64,000 nt of DNA from assembly GCF_900108855.1 (NCBI RefSeq), contig NZ_FNXY01000008.1, positions 112,743-176,742 on the forward strand, given 5' to 3'. Position 1 is the first letter of the stretch. Every line of letters starts with the position of its first letter. A program made the translations under genes and the position numbers. Origin of the DNA: Dyadobacter koreensis (lineage in GTDB: Bacteria > Bacteroidota > Bacteroidia > Cytophagales > Spirosomataceae). A model generated the notes under the pieces. That model was not told where the DNA came from. It worked only from the letters and a program-made list of their open reading frames with translations, and did not search any database. This document shows positions 8,613 through 17,730 of the stretch, in pieces.

Positions 8613-10271
8613 CTATAAAGTTGTTGAGTCGGTTACCTGCGCATCAAATGCGCCCGTTAAAACCTGACCATTTCTTTTCACTTGCAGAAAAATCCGGTAA
8701 CGTCCTTTTTTGGGGAAAGAGTAAGGGAAGGAAATTCGGTTACCGTGCTCCATTCCATTCATGGATCCGCCATCTTGCTTATACATTCCCATTTCCGTCA
8801 TCAGCGTTTCCTCACGTTCGATCGTGGACATTGCTTTTAATTTGGCAAGATAGCGGTCGATACTATCTTTAAATAAGACAGCCGGTGGCCTGCCGATCAG
8901 TTTTGTGGTATCTGTTAATCTGTTTTTGAGCGTTTGTTCGGCTGCCATCGCAAAGGTCCCGGTTGGGTGCAAGTGAATATAAACTGAACCATCCGACCGG
9001 AAAACGGCAACATGTCCCATCATCCCGAGATAAGGTTCCGGAAAAGTTGGTGTACCGTCCGGATTAAATACTTCAAAATTTAATAAATATGGTTTTCCTG
9101 CTTCGAGAGGGCGATTAGGTTTCCCTTCCCAGATCGCGTAAGAACTGTCTTTAAAAACGGTTTTCGTTCCTGGTTTACCGCAGATCACAACATTTTCATC
9201 CATCGGTATTTGTCCCGGCGCATTGATCGGATCCGTAACAACATAAGTATCTTCTTCGGCTGTCCTTTTTAAATCAGCAGAATTCAACGCATGTTCAGGA
9301 ATATCGACTGTGTCAACAATCGTTTCGGCAAAGCCTGAATACTGTACAATGTCTGCATAGACGAGATATTTTCCTTTGGGTAAATTCGGGAGATAGGATT
9401 GAAAAGTTGTACTGTCGACGCGTTCAGGATGCATATGTGCGAAAGCATCCATATTCGGCGTACGAACCAGAAACACGTGCATTAATTTTCCATGATCAGG
9501 AATTAGCGTGCTTAATAAAGATCCTCTTTTTCTTTCCAACCAGTCAGTAGTATCAATTTTTAATTCAAAAATCCGCTGATTATCTTCTTTTCGGATGCTG
9601 GAAATTCCTCGTAAAGGTTTATACATAAATTCTTTGTAATTCTCTGCCCAGCTATTCCACCAACTGCTTCCTCCATACAGTATCAATGCGCATACCAATG
9701 TCGCGATGCCCATGTTTATCCATCTTTTACGTTTTTGTTTCAAAGACAAAACTTCTCCCGGACGTAATAAGCCATCGCTCACACTGGCTCCGATTGCTGT
9801 GACCATCAATAAGAACAAAAGAAGTCCAAGAATCGAAAGTCCAATTCCAAGTTCCTTCGGCATTTCTCTTTGCGCAGTTGAAACCGCTACAATGGGAACA
9901 ATAAATTCACCGTCGCCTTCTTTTCCTGAAATTTTAATCTGAACACTCGAAGAACCGCTTTGCATTAACCAGACGTCACCCTGAAATTGCCCCGGCTGGT
10001 TGGGCACTGAAAAAATTTCATCCGACGAAGGCGCTCCCTGATCTCCCGAGCGAAAATAGATCGGACGTACCAATATTTTTCCGGGAGTCCCGGTTTCTAC
10101 AAAAACACTGATTTTGGCAGTTCCCGGAATAACATCAGGCGGTTTTACGTCAATCAAGACTTTATAAGGTCCGGCCTGTCCTTGCATCAGTACGCCGGAG
10201 CTACCGACATGCGCAACAGAAATTCTGGTCGAAACCAGCAGGATGACGATAACGTATAGTAAATTTTTCAT
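8613..10271 (-). CDS. Exported two-domain membrane protein with PmoB-like topology and HxHP motifs
   Basis: A 552-residue protein with a signal peptide (about 1-20, SVA-HV). The mature protein is predicted to start with His21. Its order is a beta-rich domain (21-135), two membrane helices (about 141-163 and 184-205), and a large C-terminal domain. That domain has His260, His265, AHMHP (H279, H281), His420 and IHLHP (H433, H435), patterns seen in bacterial heavy-metal-binding proteins. N-terminal His, beta domain, two helices, beta domain is also the plan of PmoB/AmoB, but the HxH copper pair of the first PmoB domain is not visible and the protein is longer (PmoB is about 415). Its ATG overlaps the stop of the upstream gene (ATGA), so the two are translationally coupled. 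A copper role is inference. Confidence 0.7.
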   Translation of the reverse strand: MKNLLYVIVILLVSTRISVAHVGSSGVLMQGQAGPYKVLIDVKPPDVIPGTAKISVFVETGTPGKILVRPIYFRSGDQGAPSSDEIFSVPNQPGQFQGDVWLMQSGSSSVQIKISGKEGDGEFIVPIVAVSTAQREMPKELGIGLSILGLLLFLLMVTAIGASVSDGLLRPGEVLSLKQKRKRWINMGIATLVCALILYGGSSWWNSWAENYKEFMYKPLRGISSIRKEDNQRIFELKIDTTDWLERKRGSLLSTLIPDHGKLMHVFLVRTPNMDAFAHMHPERVDSTTFQSYLPNLPKGKYLVYADIVQYSGFAETIVDTVDIPEHALNSADLKRTAEEDTYVVTDPINAPGQIPMDENVVICGKPGTKTVFKDSSYAIWEGKPNRPLEAGKPYLLNFEVFNPDGTPTFPEPYLGMMGHVAVFRSDGSVYIHLHPTGTFAMAAEQTLKNRLTDTTKLIGRPPAVLFKDSIDRYLAKLKAMSTIEREETLMTEMGMYKQDGGSMNGMEHGNRISFPYSFPKKGRYRIFLQVKRNGQVLTGAFDAQVTDSTTL

Positions 10272-11491
10272 CGTTGAATTTTGTTCATCCAGTTTCCCCA
10301 TTTCAATCCGATTCGTGTAGATATCAGGCAGCTTACCCAGGCTATTGCCAAACCTTTTACAAGTTCAGGCGTTGTTTCCAGCCCCCACGGTGGAAATTTA
10401 TAGCGAAATTCCCAGTTTGGATTACTTCCAAAATACCAGTAATGACTGCCGAAAACCCAATTTCTGGCATACGGAGATTCAACCAGAAATGTACCGAATG
10501 GCCATTGCACGACGAAAAAAGTAAGAAGAAAGGCCGTTGCTAAAATCAGTGCTAATAACCAGTCATTTAGATATGCGAATTTGTTTCTCAGAATATCGGT
10601 GAAAATTGCAGGCACAATGAGCAGCAGTGGAAATTTAAATCCCTGATAATGGTCAATGTGATTAATGATCGGACCAAGTTTTGGCTCTGCCGGAAAAAGC
10701 GGAATAATCCAGAGTGTCAGCAACATCAGCAATGTATATGTTCCCGCGACGGCAGTAATGGTCCATCTATGTTTTACAGCTTTTCCCAGCGCCATCAGGA
10801 AAAATGGGAAAACTACACAGGCGACAACATAAAAATCCGATGTGTGCGTATTTCTGCTTCCCATTTCTTCTGAAAGCAAGGTATACCACATGGTAAGTAA
10901 AAAGCCGGCAGAAAGAGAAAACAACCAGAAAAGTATTTTATTTCTAACTTTTTTTCTCGCAGGATTGTCGCTAAAAAAATGTCTGGTCTGGTTTTTCAAT
11001 GAGATAACACTGATCATCGCGCCGAACTGGACGCTGATGATACCAAGTGCGAGAACAGTATGAGGCGGAGAAAGGATTGTTACATCGAGTCCGTAGGTAT
11101 TATGCCACCAATCGTCGAAAGGAGCGGAAGTCAGCATCGCGAGTGCGCCCCAAACACAAAATAAAGCTCCGAGAGAGCTGTAAAAAAATCCCCAGACTTT
11201 TACGCTTTTTGATTTTTCAACTGGTTTTCCAAGAAAGGTAATTCTTAAAATTTCATATCCTGAAAACAATCCGGATACTATGGCACCCAAATAAATGATC
11301 AAATGCGGTGGCGACAGGAGACCGTCGCGACCGATGCTCAGGTGCCAGCAAATGTCCCAGATAAGTCCTGTAATAACACAAAACGAAGAAAAAACAGTCG
11401 CATAAATATAAGGCGGGATCTTATCGTTTCCGTGATGCAGCGCTATGACCCGACCGGGGGGATTTGCTGGCGGATCTATTGTCGTTTCCAT
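10268..11491 (-). CDS. Polytopic membrane protein with two AmoC/PmoC-like metal-site motifs
   Basis: A 407-residue protein with about ten membrane helices. At the end of helix 1 it reads D46-x3-H50-x4-R55-D56-x4-P61-x-H63. The copper-ligand motif of PmoC/AmoC (D156, H160 and H173 in Methylococcus, within DxxWHxxxxRDTxFTPSH) has the same ligand spacing and the same W, R, D and P. A second copy follows at D126-x3-H130-x13-H144, again with WH, a D six residues on, and SPPH. A C-terminal stretch rich in Trp, Tyr and Phe (about 335-375) is probably periplasmic. Family membership in the copper membrane monooxygenases is inferred from this motif and from the coupled partner; PmoC is shorter (about 260-290). 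The start is the ATG at 11491. Confidence 0.7.
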   Translation of the reverse strand: METTIDPPANPPGRVIALHHGNDKIPPYIYATVFSSFCVITGLIWDICWHLSIGRDGLLSPPHLIIYLGAIVSGLFSGYEILRITFLGKPVEKSKSVKVWGFFYSSLGALFCVWGALAMLTSAPFDDWWHNTYGLDVTILSPPHTVLALGIISVQFGAMISVISLKNQTRHFFSDNPARKKVRNKILFWLFSLSAGFLLTMWYTLLSEEMGSRNTHTSDFYVVACVVFPFFLMALGKAVKHRWTITAVAGTYTLLMLLTLWIIPLFPAEPKLGPIINHIDHYQGFKFPLLLIVPAIFTDILRNKFAYLNDWLLALILATAFLLTFFVVQWPFGTFLVESPYARNWVFGSHYWYFGSNPNWEFRYKFPPWGLETTPELVKGLAIAWVSCLISTRIGLKWGNWMNKIQR

Positions 11492-11611
11492 GCTTAGAAA
11501 GGAGGTTGAAGCGTTTCGGGTAGTTGAGAGTAAATTTTAAGATACTGTTAATGATGTACTTAAAAGATATAGGTAAGGTACTACTACTTGATTAATTTCT
11601 TAATGATTATT

Positions 11612-12238
11612 TCAAAAAGGGCGCATCGCCTTCACAAATCTTCCTTTAAAATATGTAGAAAACAGATTGTCTTCGCGGACACCCCGGGATGTTGAAGCAT
11701 GGATGAAAAAAATCTCGTCTTGGTTGCGTACATCCGTAACAATTCCTGCATGGGACACGTAACCTTCTTTGCCAGCTTCGGGCACAAAAAACAACCAGTC
11801 ACCCGCTCTTATTTCTTCAATACTTCCAACTTCTGTCCCGAATTCAGACTGTTGCCAGGATATTCGGGGCACTTTTATTCCAATTTCAGAATAAACGGAA
11901 CAGATAAGTCCAGAGCAGTCTATTCCATTTTTATCATTACCACCAGATCGGTAAGGAGTGCCGGAATAGGTTCGGGCGACTTCAACGACCTGTGGAATTT
12001 CTTTGGAATAATTTCCGGCTGGACGGGTGTAGGTTGGTTTGGCAGGTGCAGTTCGTGCTGCCGTGGCGGGGCGCCGGCCTGCGGGTGTTGCCGGTCTTCT
12101 ATTGGCAGTTGTTGGTGGTTTCCGCTTTTGAGCTGTTGGGGCAGGACTTTTTCGTAAGGTATCGCAGGAAAATAGTATAAAGGATAAGACGAAAAGGCAA
12201 ATCGTTGAAATGAAAGAAAAGGAAATCTGCTTCTTCAT
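11612..12238 (-). CDS. NlpC/P60 (C40) peptidoglycan endopeptidase lipoprotein
   Basis: A 208-residue lipoprotein: the signal ends in the lipobox LFSC with Cys25 as the lipidated residue. Residues 28-75 are a Pro/Ala/Arg/Thr-rich linker of repeated RRPAT units, low in complexity. The C-terminal NlpC/P60 domain has catalytic Cys108 (IDCSGL), His163 (SHAGIV) and a third polar residue, His180. Such enzymes cleave gamma-D-glutamyl-diaminoacid bonds in peptidoglycan at the inner face of the outer membrane. It stands alone upstream of the AmoC-like gene, 120 bases away with no shared function evident. Confidence 0.92.
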   Translation of the reverse strand: MKKQISFSFISTICLFVLSFILFSCDTLRKSPAPTAQKRKPPTTANRRPATPAGRRPATAARTAPAKPTYTRPAGNYSKEIPQVVEVARTYSGTPYRSGGNDKNGIDCSGLICSVYSEIGIKVPRISWQQSEFGTEVGSIEEIRAGDWLFFVPEAGKEGYVSHAGIVTDVRNQDEIFFIHASTSRGVREDNLFSTYFKGRFVKAMRPF

Positions 12239-12561
12239 GAATTACTTTTTGTTGATTAACTAAACGGCACAGCCAGGAATGTCACTGTGAAGACGTATTA
12301 TTTCACAAAATGTTACTTGATATAATGACTTCACCTATACAAATAACGCTACTTTCAACAAAAATTGTAGGATCGATTCAGGAAATGGCGCGAAAGAATT
12401 ACATAATTAGTTGAGCTTCAAATTTTATCCATCTTTGACAATATTAAAAAATGACCGAAATATTATGTGACTGCGCGCTTTGTCAGTAGTTTTGTCATTG
12501 ACCAGATTTATTTATTGAATAATTTCTGATACCACTATCTATAAATCTCAAATCATTTTTA
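12239..12561. promoter_or_regulatory. Divergent intergenic region with a candidate -7 box
   Basis: No gene is supported here. It is AT-rich and lies between divergent genes. A TAGTTTTG box at 12487-12494 fits the Bacteroidota -7 consensus for the FAH-family gene downstream, but no TTG lies at the right distance, so the promoter call is weak. No RNA gene or repeat is visible. Confidence 0.25.
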
Positions 12562-13173
12562 ATGAAAATTATTTGTGTAGGCCGTAATTACGCGGATCAT
12601 ATTGAAGAACTTAATAATGCCCGTCCAGATGCGCCGGTTATTTTCCTGAAGCCGGAAACCGCTCAGATCCGTGCAGGAGAGCCTTTTTTCTATCCTGATT
12701 TTTCAAAAGATGTTCACTACGAAGTTGAATTGGTTGTTAAAATAAACCGTGTTGGCAAGAACATTGAAGAGCGATTCGCTCATAAATATTACGATGAAAT
12801 CGGTGTTGGAATTGATTTTACGGCCCGCGATTTACAATCTGAACTAAAAGGCAAAGGCTTGCCCTGGGAGCTTGCAAAAGCATTTAACGGTTCTGCCCCA
12901 GTATCTGAATTTGTCCCGATTTCCGAATTTGAAGATATTCAGAATATCAATTTTAGCCTGGAACTGAACGGCGAAACGCGCCAGAGCGGGAATTCTTCCA
13001 TGATGTTATATCGTATCAATTATCTGATCTCATTTGTCTCAAAATATTTTATGTTGAAAAAAGGAGATCTGATATTTACTGGAACGCCGAAAGGTGTCGG
13101 ACCTGTGCAAATCGGGGATCGTTTGACGGCATACATAGAAGGTAAAAAACTTTTGGAGTTGGGAGTGAAGTAG
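12562..13173 (+). CDS. Fumarylacetoacetate hydrolase (FAH) family protein
   Basis: A 203-residue protein of the short FAH-domain type. It opens with IICVGRNYADH, carries the metal-binding acid cluster YEVELVV (Glu residues near 55) and GIDFTARDLQ, and ends with the FTGTPKGVGP turn near residue 180. Family members act on acylpyruvates, oxaloacetate or related beta-diketo acids using Mg or Mn. The substrate cannot be told. It is the first gene of a likely three-gene run with the M23 peptidase and the peroxiredoxin (gaps of 31 and 2 bases). Confidence 0.9.
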   Translation: MKIICVGRNYADHIEELNNARPDAPVIFLKPETAQIRAGEPFFYPDFSKDVHYEVELVVKINRVGKNIEERFAHKYYDEIGVGIDFTARDLQSELKGKGLPWELAKAFNGSAPVSEFVPISEFEDIQNINFSLELNGETRQSGNSSMMLYRINYLISFVSKYFMLKKGDLIFTGTPKGVGPVQIGDRLTAYIEGKKLLELGVK

Positions 13174-13204
13174 GGAAAAAGTTAATTTATCAGACTCATT
13201 TTGC

Positions 13205-15157
13205 ATGTTAAATAATCATCTGGCGATCTTACGGACCGGTTTCTTATTCTTTTTATTTTCAGGCATAATTTCTCCCGCTTCGGCTCAGAAACAATCATAT
13301 CCCAAAGGATATTATCAGTTTCCGATCCGGCCGGGTCTGTCAAATTCTTTGGCGGGCGGTTTGGGAGATTTACGCACCAATCATTTTCATGCAGGCGTAG
13401 ATATCCGGACACAGCAAGTGGAAGGTCTGCCTGTATATGCAGCAGCGGAAGGTTATGTTTTTAAAGTTGCCGTGCAGCGGTCAGGATATGGCAATGTGAT
13501 TTATTTGCGGCATCCCAATGGACAAACGACAGTTTATGGGCATTTGCAGAAGTTCAGTGATTCTCTGGCAGCCTACGTCCGTAACGAGCAATATAAAAAG
13601 CAGACATTCGAAATTGACCTTTTTCCTGAACCAGGAAAATATGCTTTCAGAAAAGGAGAACTGATTGCACTGTCAGGAAATACCGGTGGTTCGGCGGGAC
13701 CGCATTTGCATTTTGAAATCCGGGATTCCAGGGACAATTATCTGAATCCGCTTTTCTTTGGTTTTAATGAGATCAAAGACGTTACGCCGCCTAAGTTTGT
13801 AGCTCTCGCTGTTCGTCCTTTGGATATTAATGGACGTGTCAATGGTAAGTTCGACAGACAAGCCTATTCTCCGGTTCGTCAAAAAGACGGAACGTTCGTA
13901 ATTCCGGCAACGATTACCGCATCAGGAATGATTGGTCTGGAATTGATGGCACATGATATGATGACGGGAACTGGTTTTCGATATGGCTTGCAGTGCATTG
14001 AAATCAAGATGGATGACAATGAAGTTTTCGCATACAACATGGAAATTTTTCCGAATGCGGCAACCCGTGACTATAACAACCTGATCGATTACGAAACAGA
14101 ACAGGAAACAGGGCAGCGCTATTTAAAATGTTATGTTCCTGACGGAAATGTGTTTAATCTATACAAAACAGGCGCTTATAAAGGCAAAATTTTTATTGCA
14201 GATACCCTTGTTCATCAGGTGAAGATCAAAGTTTTTGATTCTTACGAAAATTCTTCTGTTTTAGTTTTTAAGATTAAAGGAGAAACAGAAAGTCAGCCGT
14301 TGCCGCTTTACGATACCGAAGTGAAACCAGAATGGATTCAGACTGAAATTAGTGGAAATACTTTGAAAGTCAGGGCTAAATATTACAGAAGTCCATTGCC
14401 TCTGGCAACTTTTTATGTCGATGGAAAAGAGGTAAAAAAGTCTCCTGATTTGTATGAAAACGAGTCGGCTGTTTTTCTTGCTGATTTAAGGGAATATATG
14501 CCGGATTCGGTTCAGATTGGTAACACAATGGCAAGAACTTACCTGCGCGCTAAAATCTCTCCGGGCAGAATTGCCAGCTATAAAGGCAACCGTTGGTCGA
14601 TCGATTTTCAGGAGACAAGTTTGTTTGATACGTTGTATATTACAGGTCAGCAAAATTATAATGCCTTGACAGTTAATGACAAAGGCACACCGCTTCGTGA
14701 CAACATAACGATTACGTTCAGACCGGAAGAAACTCCGGCAAATAAGGACAGAAGCGGAATTTATCGCTATACAGGTTACAGTTACCGCTATCTGGGCGGA
14801 GTGTGGAAAGGAGACGAGATCACTTTTAAAACAAAAGAGCTGGGCACGTTTGTGATCCAGAAAGACACTATTCCGCCAAGGGTGCGACTGGTTGAGCATA
14901 GTAAAAAAAGAGTCCGGGCTTATATTGGCGACGGGATGTCTGGTATCGATCGTTTCACTGCATTGATCAATGATCAGTGGATTTTGATGAACTATGAAGC
15001 CAAGACCGGATTGATATGGTCGGAGAAACTGGATGAAACACAACTTTTCGAGGGAGAACTAACACTTGAAGTGACAGATGGCGCCGGAAATAGTACTATC
15101 TTGCAAACTGATTTAGTTGAACCGGTGATCGCACCTAAAAAACGAAAACGAAAATAA
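13205..15157 (+). CDS. M23 family metallopeptidase with C-terminal beta domains
   Basis: A 650-residue exported protein (signal about 1-27, cleaved near ASA-Q). The LytM/M23 domain at about 38-180 has the zinc residues H62-x3-D66 (FHAGVD) and HLHFE near residue 168, plus the Tyr-Gly-His-Leu segment. Such enzymes cut peptide cross-links or regulate cell-wall hydrolases. Roughly 450 residues follow that are beta-rich and unrecognised, far longer than most M23 proteins; they probably fold as Ig-like modules and end in a basic tail (KKRKRK). It lies 31 bases after the FAH gene and 2 bases before the peroxiredoxin gene. Confidence 0.9.
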   Translation: MLNNHLAILRTGFLFFLFSGIISPASAQKQSYPKGYYQFPIRPGLSNSLAGGLGDLRTNHFHAGVDIRTQQVEGLPVYAAAEGYVFKVAVQRSGYGNVIYLRHPNGQTTVYGHLQKFSDSLAAYVRNEQYKKQTFEIDLFPEPGKYAFRKGELIALSGNTGGSAGPHLHFEIRDSRDNYLNPLFFGFNEIKDVTPPKFVALAVRPLDINGRVNGKFDRQAYSPVRQKDGTFVIPATITASGMIGLELMAHDMMTGTGFRYGLQCIEIKMDDNEVFAYNMEIFPNAATRDYNNLIDYETEQETGQRYLKCYVPDGNVFNLYKTGAYKGKIFIADTLVHQVKIKVFDSYENSSVLVFKIKGETESQPLPLYDTEVKPEWIQTEISGNTLKVRAKYYRSPLPLATFYVDGKEVKKSPDLYENESAVFLADLREYMPDSVQIGNTMARTYLRAKISPGRIASYKGNRWSIDFQETSLFDTLYITGQQNYNALTVNDKGTPLRDNITITFRPEETPANKDRSGIYRYTGYSYRYLGGVWKGDEITFKTKELGTFVIQKDTIPPRVRLVEHSKKRVRAYIGDGMSGIDRFTALINDQWILMNYEAKTGLIWSEKLDETQLFEGELTLEVTDGAGNSTILQTDLVEPVIAPKKRKRK

Positions 15158-15159
15158 TT

Positions 15160-15618
15160 ATGGCACTTCAGACGGGTGATCCCGCTCCGGAAATTTTGGC
15201 AAAAGACCAGAGCGGAAACGAAGTAAAACTTTCCGATTTCAAAGGTAAAAAAGTAATTCTTTATTTTTATCCAAAAGACGATACCCCGGGCTGTACGGCT
15301 CAGGCATGTAATCTTCGTGATAATTACGATTCACTTTTAAGTAAGGGTTACACAGTTCTGGGAGTCAGTGTGGATGATGAAAAGTCGCACCAGAAATTTA
15401 TCAAGAAGTTTGATCTGCCATTTCCATTGTTAGCTGATACTGATCATACGATTGTAGAAGCATATGGGGTTTGGGTAGAAAAAAGCATGTATGGCAGAAC
15501 TTATATGGGGACAGCACGTACAACTTTCGTCATAGATGAAAACGGGATTATTTCCGAGATTATTCAGAAAGTGGATACAAAGAACCATACTGATCAAATT
15601 TTGAGTAAAAATGACTAA
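15160..15618 (+). CDS. bcp: Thioredoxin-dependent thiol peroxidase (Bcp/PrxQ)
   Basis: A 152-residue peroxiredoxin of the Bcp/PrxQ type. The peroxidatic Cys45 lies in TPGCTAQ and the resolving Cys50 is five residues later (CTAQAC), the helix-internal pair typical of PrxQ. The Arg that completes the active site is in GTARTTFV. It reduces hydrogen peroxide and organic peroxides in the cytoplasm using thioredoxin. Its ATG follows the M23 stop by two bases, which points to coupled expression. Confidence 0.95.
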   Translation: MALQTGDPAPEILAKDQSGNEVKLSDFKGKKVILYFYPKDDTPGCTAQACNLRDNYDSLLSKGYTVLGVSVDDEKSHQKFIKKFDLPFPLLADTDHTIVEAYGVWVEKSMYGRTYMGTARTTFVIDENGIISEIIQKVDTKNHTDQILSKND

Positions 15619-15745
15619 TTAAAAGTCAACTATTAATAATTTTTAATCCGTAATTCGCCTCTCTTTGCATGATCCATATCATGATCGGGATAGCGGAAGT
15701 TTAATCCAGCTGTATTACGCTCCAATAAAAAATAATAATCGAGAA

Positions 15746-16603
15746 ATGGAAATTGAACAATTAGAAAAAGTTGCAGCACAAGTTCGTCGGGATATCGTTC
15801 GCATGGTACATGGTTGCCAGTCGGGACACCCGGGAGGATCTCTGGGTTGCACAGATCTGTTAGTTGCGTTGTATTTCGAACGCATGAAATTAAAAGAAGA
15901 AGACGGTAAACCCGTTTTTGACATGGATGGAAAAGGAGAAGATCTTTTCTTCCTTTCAAATGGTCACATTTCTCCGTTGTTGTACAGTGTTTTGGCTCGT
16001 AAAGGCTATTTCCCTGTACCTGAACTGGCAACATTCCGTAAGTTGAATTCCAGACTTCAGGGACACCCGACTCCACATGAGCATCTGGAAGGTATTCGTA
16101 TCGCTTCCGGTTCATTAGGACAAGGAATGTCTGTTGCAATTGGTGCGGCACTTTCTAAGAAATTGAACAAAGATGATAGTCTTGTTTACGTCCTGATGGG
16201 CGATGGCGAGCAGCAGGAAGGCCAAGTTTGGGAAGCGGCTATGTTTGCGCCTCACCACAAAGTTGACAACCTGATTGCGATCATAGACTTAAACGGTCAG
16301 CAAATTGACGGTCCGACAGCAAAAGTTATGGACAACCGTGATCTTGGTGCAAAATACGAAGCATTCGGTTGGGAAGTAATGGAAGTGGAAGAAGGAAACG
16401 ATATGGCTGCTGTTGTAAAGGCACTTTACGAAGCGAAAAGCAAAGCCGGACATGCGAAACCAATTATGATTCTTCTTCATACCGGAATGGGTTATGGTGT
16501 TGACTTCATGATGGGAAGCCACAAATGGCACGGTGTTGCGCCAAACGACGAACAATTGGCAGCAGCATTGGCGCAGTTGGAAGAGTCGATGGGGGATTAT
16601 TGA
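15746..16603 (+). CDS. Transketolase, N-terminal (thiamine diphosphate-binding) subunit
   Basis: A 285-residue protein equal to the N-terminal third of transketolase. It has the GHPGGSLG segment, the His-rich turn GHISPLLY, LQGHPTP and the ThDP motif GDGEQQEGQVWEAAMFA with its Mg-binding GDG-N pattern. With the next gene it forms a split transketolase that moves two-carbon units in the pentose phosphate pathway. A longer frame starts at 15665, but the ATG at 15746 is chosen since the extra residues have no homology to the family. The gap to the C-terminal subunit gene is 67 bases. Confidence 0.93.
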   Translation: MEIEQLEKVAAQVRRDIVRMVHGCQSGHPGGSLGCTDLLVALYFERMKLKEEDGKPVFDMDGKGEDLFFLSNGHISPLLYSVLARKGYFPVPELATFRKLNSRLQGHPTPHEHLEGIRIASGSLGQGMSVAIGAALSKKLNKDDSLVYVLMGDGEQQEGQVWEAAMFAPHHKVDNLIAIIDLNGQQIDGPTAKVMDNRDLGAKYEAFGWEVMEVEEGNDMAAVVKALYEAKSKAGHAKPIMILLHTGMGYGVDFMMGSHKWHGVAPNDEQLAAALAQLEESMGDY

Positions 16604-16670
16604 GATTGCAGATCCTGATAACTTACCCGTTGATGTCCATTTATTTGATAAATATTAGAAAACATTCATA

Positions 16671-17627
16671 ATGAAAAAATACACCTTCACCGAAAAAAAG
16701 GATACCCGTTCGGGCTTTGGCGCCGGGATGCATGAACTTGGACAGAAGAATCCAAACGTGGTTGCACTTTGTGCTGACCTTGTTGGTTCTTTGAAACTGG
16801 AACCTTTCATCAAAGAAAATCCTGAAAGATTTGTTCAGTGTGGTATCTCAGAGGCAAACATGATCAGTGTTTCAGCTGGTTTGACTATCGGTGGTAAAAT
16901 TCCTTTTGCAACAACTTTTGCCAACTTCGCTACGGGCCGTGTTTATGACCAAATCCGTCAGAGCGTTGCTTATTCTGGTAAAAACGTGAAAATTTGTGCT
17001 TCTCACGCAGGTCTTACTTTGGGAGAAGATGGTGCAACCCACCAGATCCTTGAAGATATCGGGATGATGAAAATGCTTCCTGGTATGACGGTAATCAATC
17101 CTTGCGATTACAACCAGACAAAAGCTGCAACGATCGCGATCGCGGATTACGACGGGCCTGTGTATTTACGTTTTGGTCGTCCGGTTATTCCAATTTTCAC
17201 AGACGCTGACCAGGTATTTGAAATTGGAAAAGCATGGATGGTAAACGAAGGAACGGATGTTAGTATCTTTGCCACAGGCCATATGGTTTGGGAAGCGATC
17301 CAGGCTGGTGAGCAGTTGGAAGCGGAAGGTATCAGCGCCGAAATTATCAATATCCATACAATCAAACCGCTTGATGAAGAAGCAATTCTGAAATCAATTG
17401 CAAAAACTCGTTGCGCTGTTACTGCTGAAGAGCATAACCGCATCGGTGGACTAGGAGACAGTGTTGCACAGGTAATCGTGAAAAATGACCTTGTTCCTCA
17501 GGAATATGTTGCCGTAAATGACAGTTTCGGAGAAAGTGGAACACCTGCTCAATTGATGGAAAAGTACGGTCTGACAGCTGCGGACATCGTTGCAGCTGCC
17601 AAACGTGCAATCGCTAAGAAAAAATAA
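16671..17627 (+). CDS. Transketolase, C-terminal (pyrimidine-binding) subunit
   Basis: A 318-residue protein matching the middle and C-terminal transketolase domains. It has the conserved Glu in CGISEANMISVSAGL that activates ThDP, the SHAGLTLGEDGATHQ segment and YLRFGRP, then a C-terminal Rossmann-like domain (TAEEHNRIGGLGDSVAQ). It pairs with the preceding N-terminal subunit to make the enzyme that most bacteria encode as one chain. The gene ends before a strong hairpin at 17677-17723. Confidence 0.94.
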   Translation: MKKYTFTEKKDTRSGFGAGMHELGQKNPNVVALCADLVGSLKLEPFIKENPERFVQCGISEANMISVSAGLTIGGKIPFATTFANFATGRVYDQIRQSVAYSGKNVKICASHAGLTLGEDGATHQILEDIGMMKMLPGMTVINPCDYNQTKAATIAIADYDGPVYLRFGRPVIPIFTDADQVFEIGKAWMVNEGTDVSIFATGHMVWEAIQAGEQLEAEGISAEIINIHTIKPLDEEAILKSIAKTRCAVTAEEHNRIGGLGDSVAQVIVKNDLVPQEYVAVNDSFGESGTPAQLMEKYGLTAADIVAAAKRAIAKKK

Positions 17628-17676
17628 TATCGGTCATAGGGTAATTTAAACTTACCATTGGAACCGGAATACCTTT

Positions 17677-17730
17677 GAGTCTTGTATATAAGTAAGATAA
17701 CATTCTACTTATGTACAAGACTCGAATTTT
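17677..17730 (+). terminator. Rho-independent terminator after the split transketolase genes
   Basis: An 18-base-pair stem with one G-T pair (17677-17694 and 17706-17723), an 11-base loop and TTTT at 17727-17730. Confidence 0.85.

Noticed and set aside
8613-11491. A complete pMMO or AMO operon (pmoCAB order)
   Set aside because: No PmoA-like gene is present next to the two genes, and both proteins are much longer than the classical subunits. Only the motif and topology are shared, so it is reported as a relative and not as pMMO.
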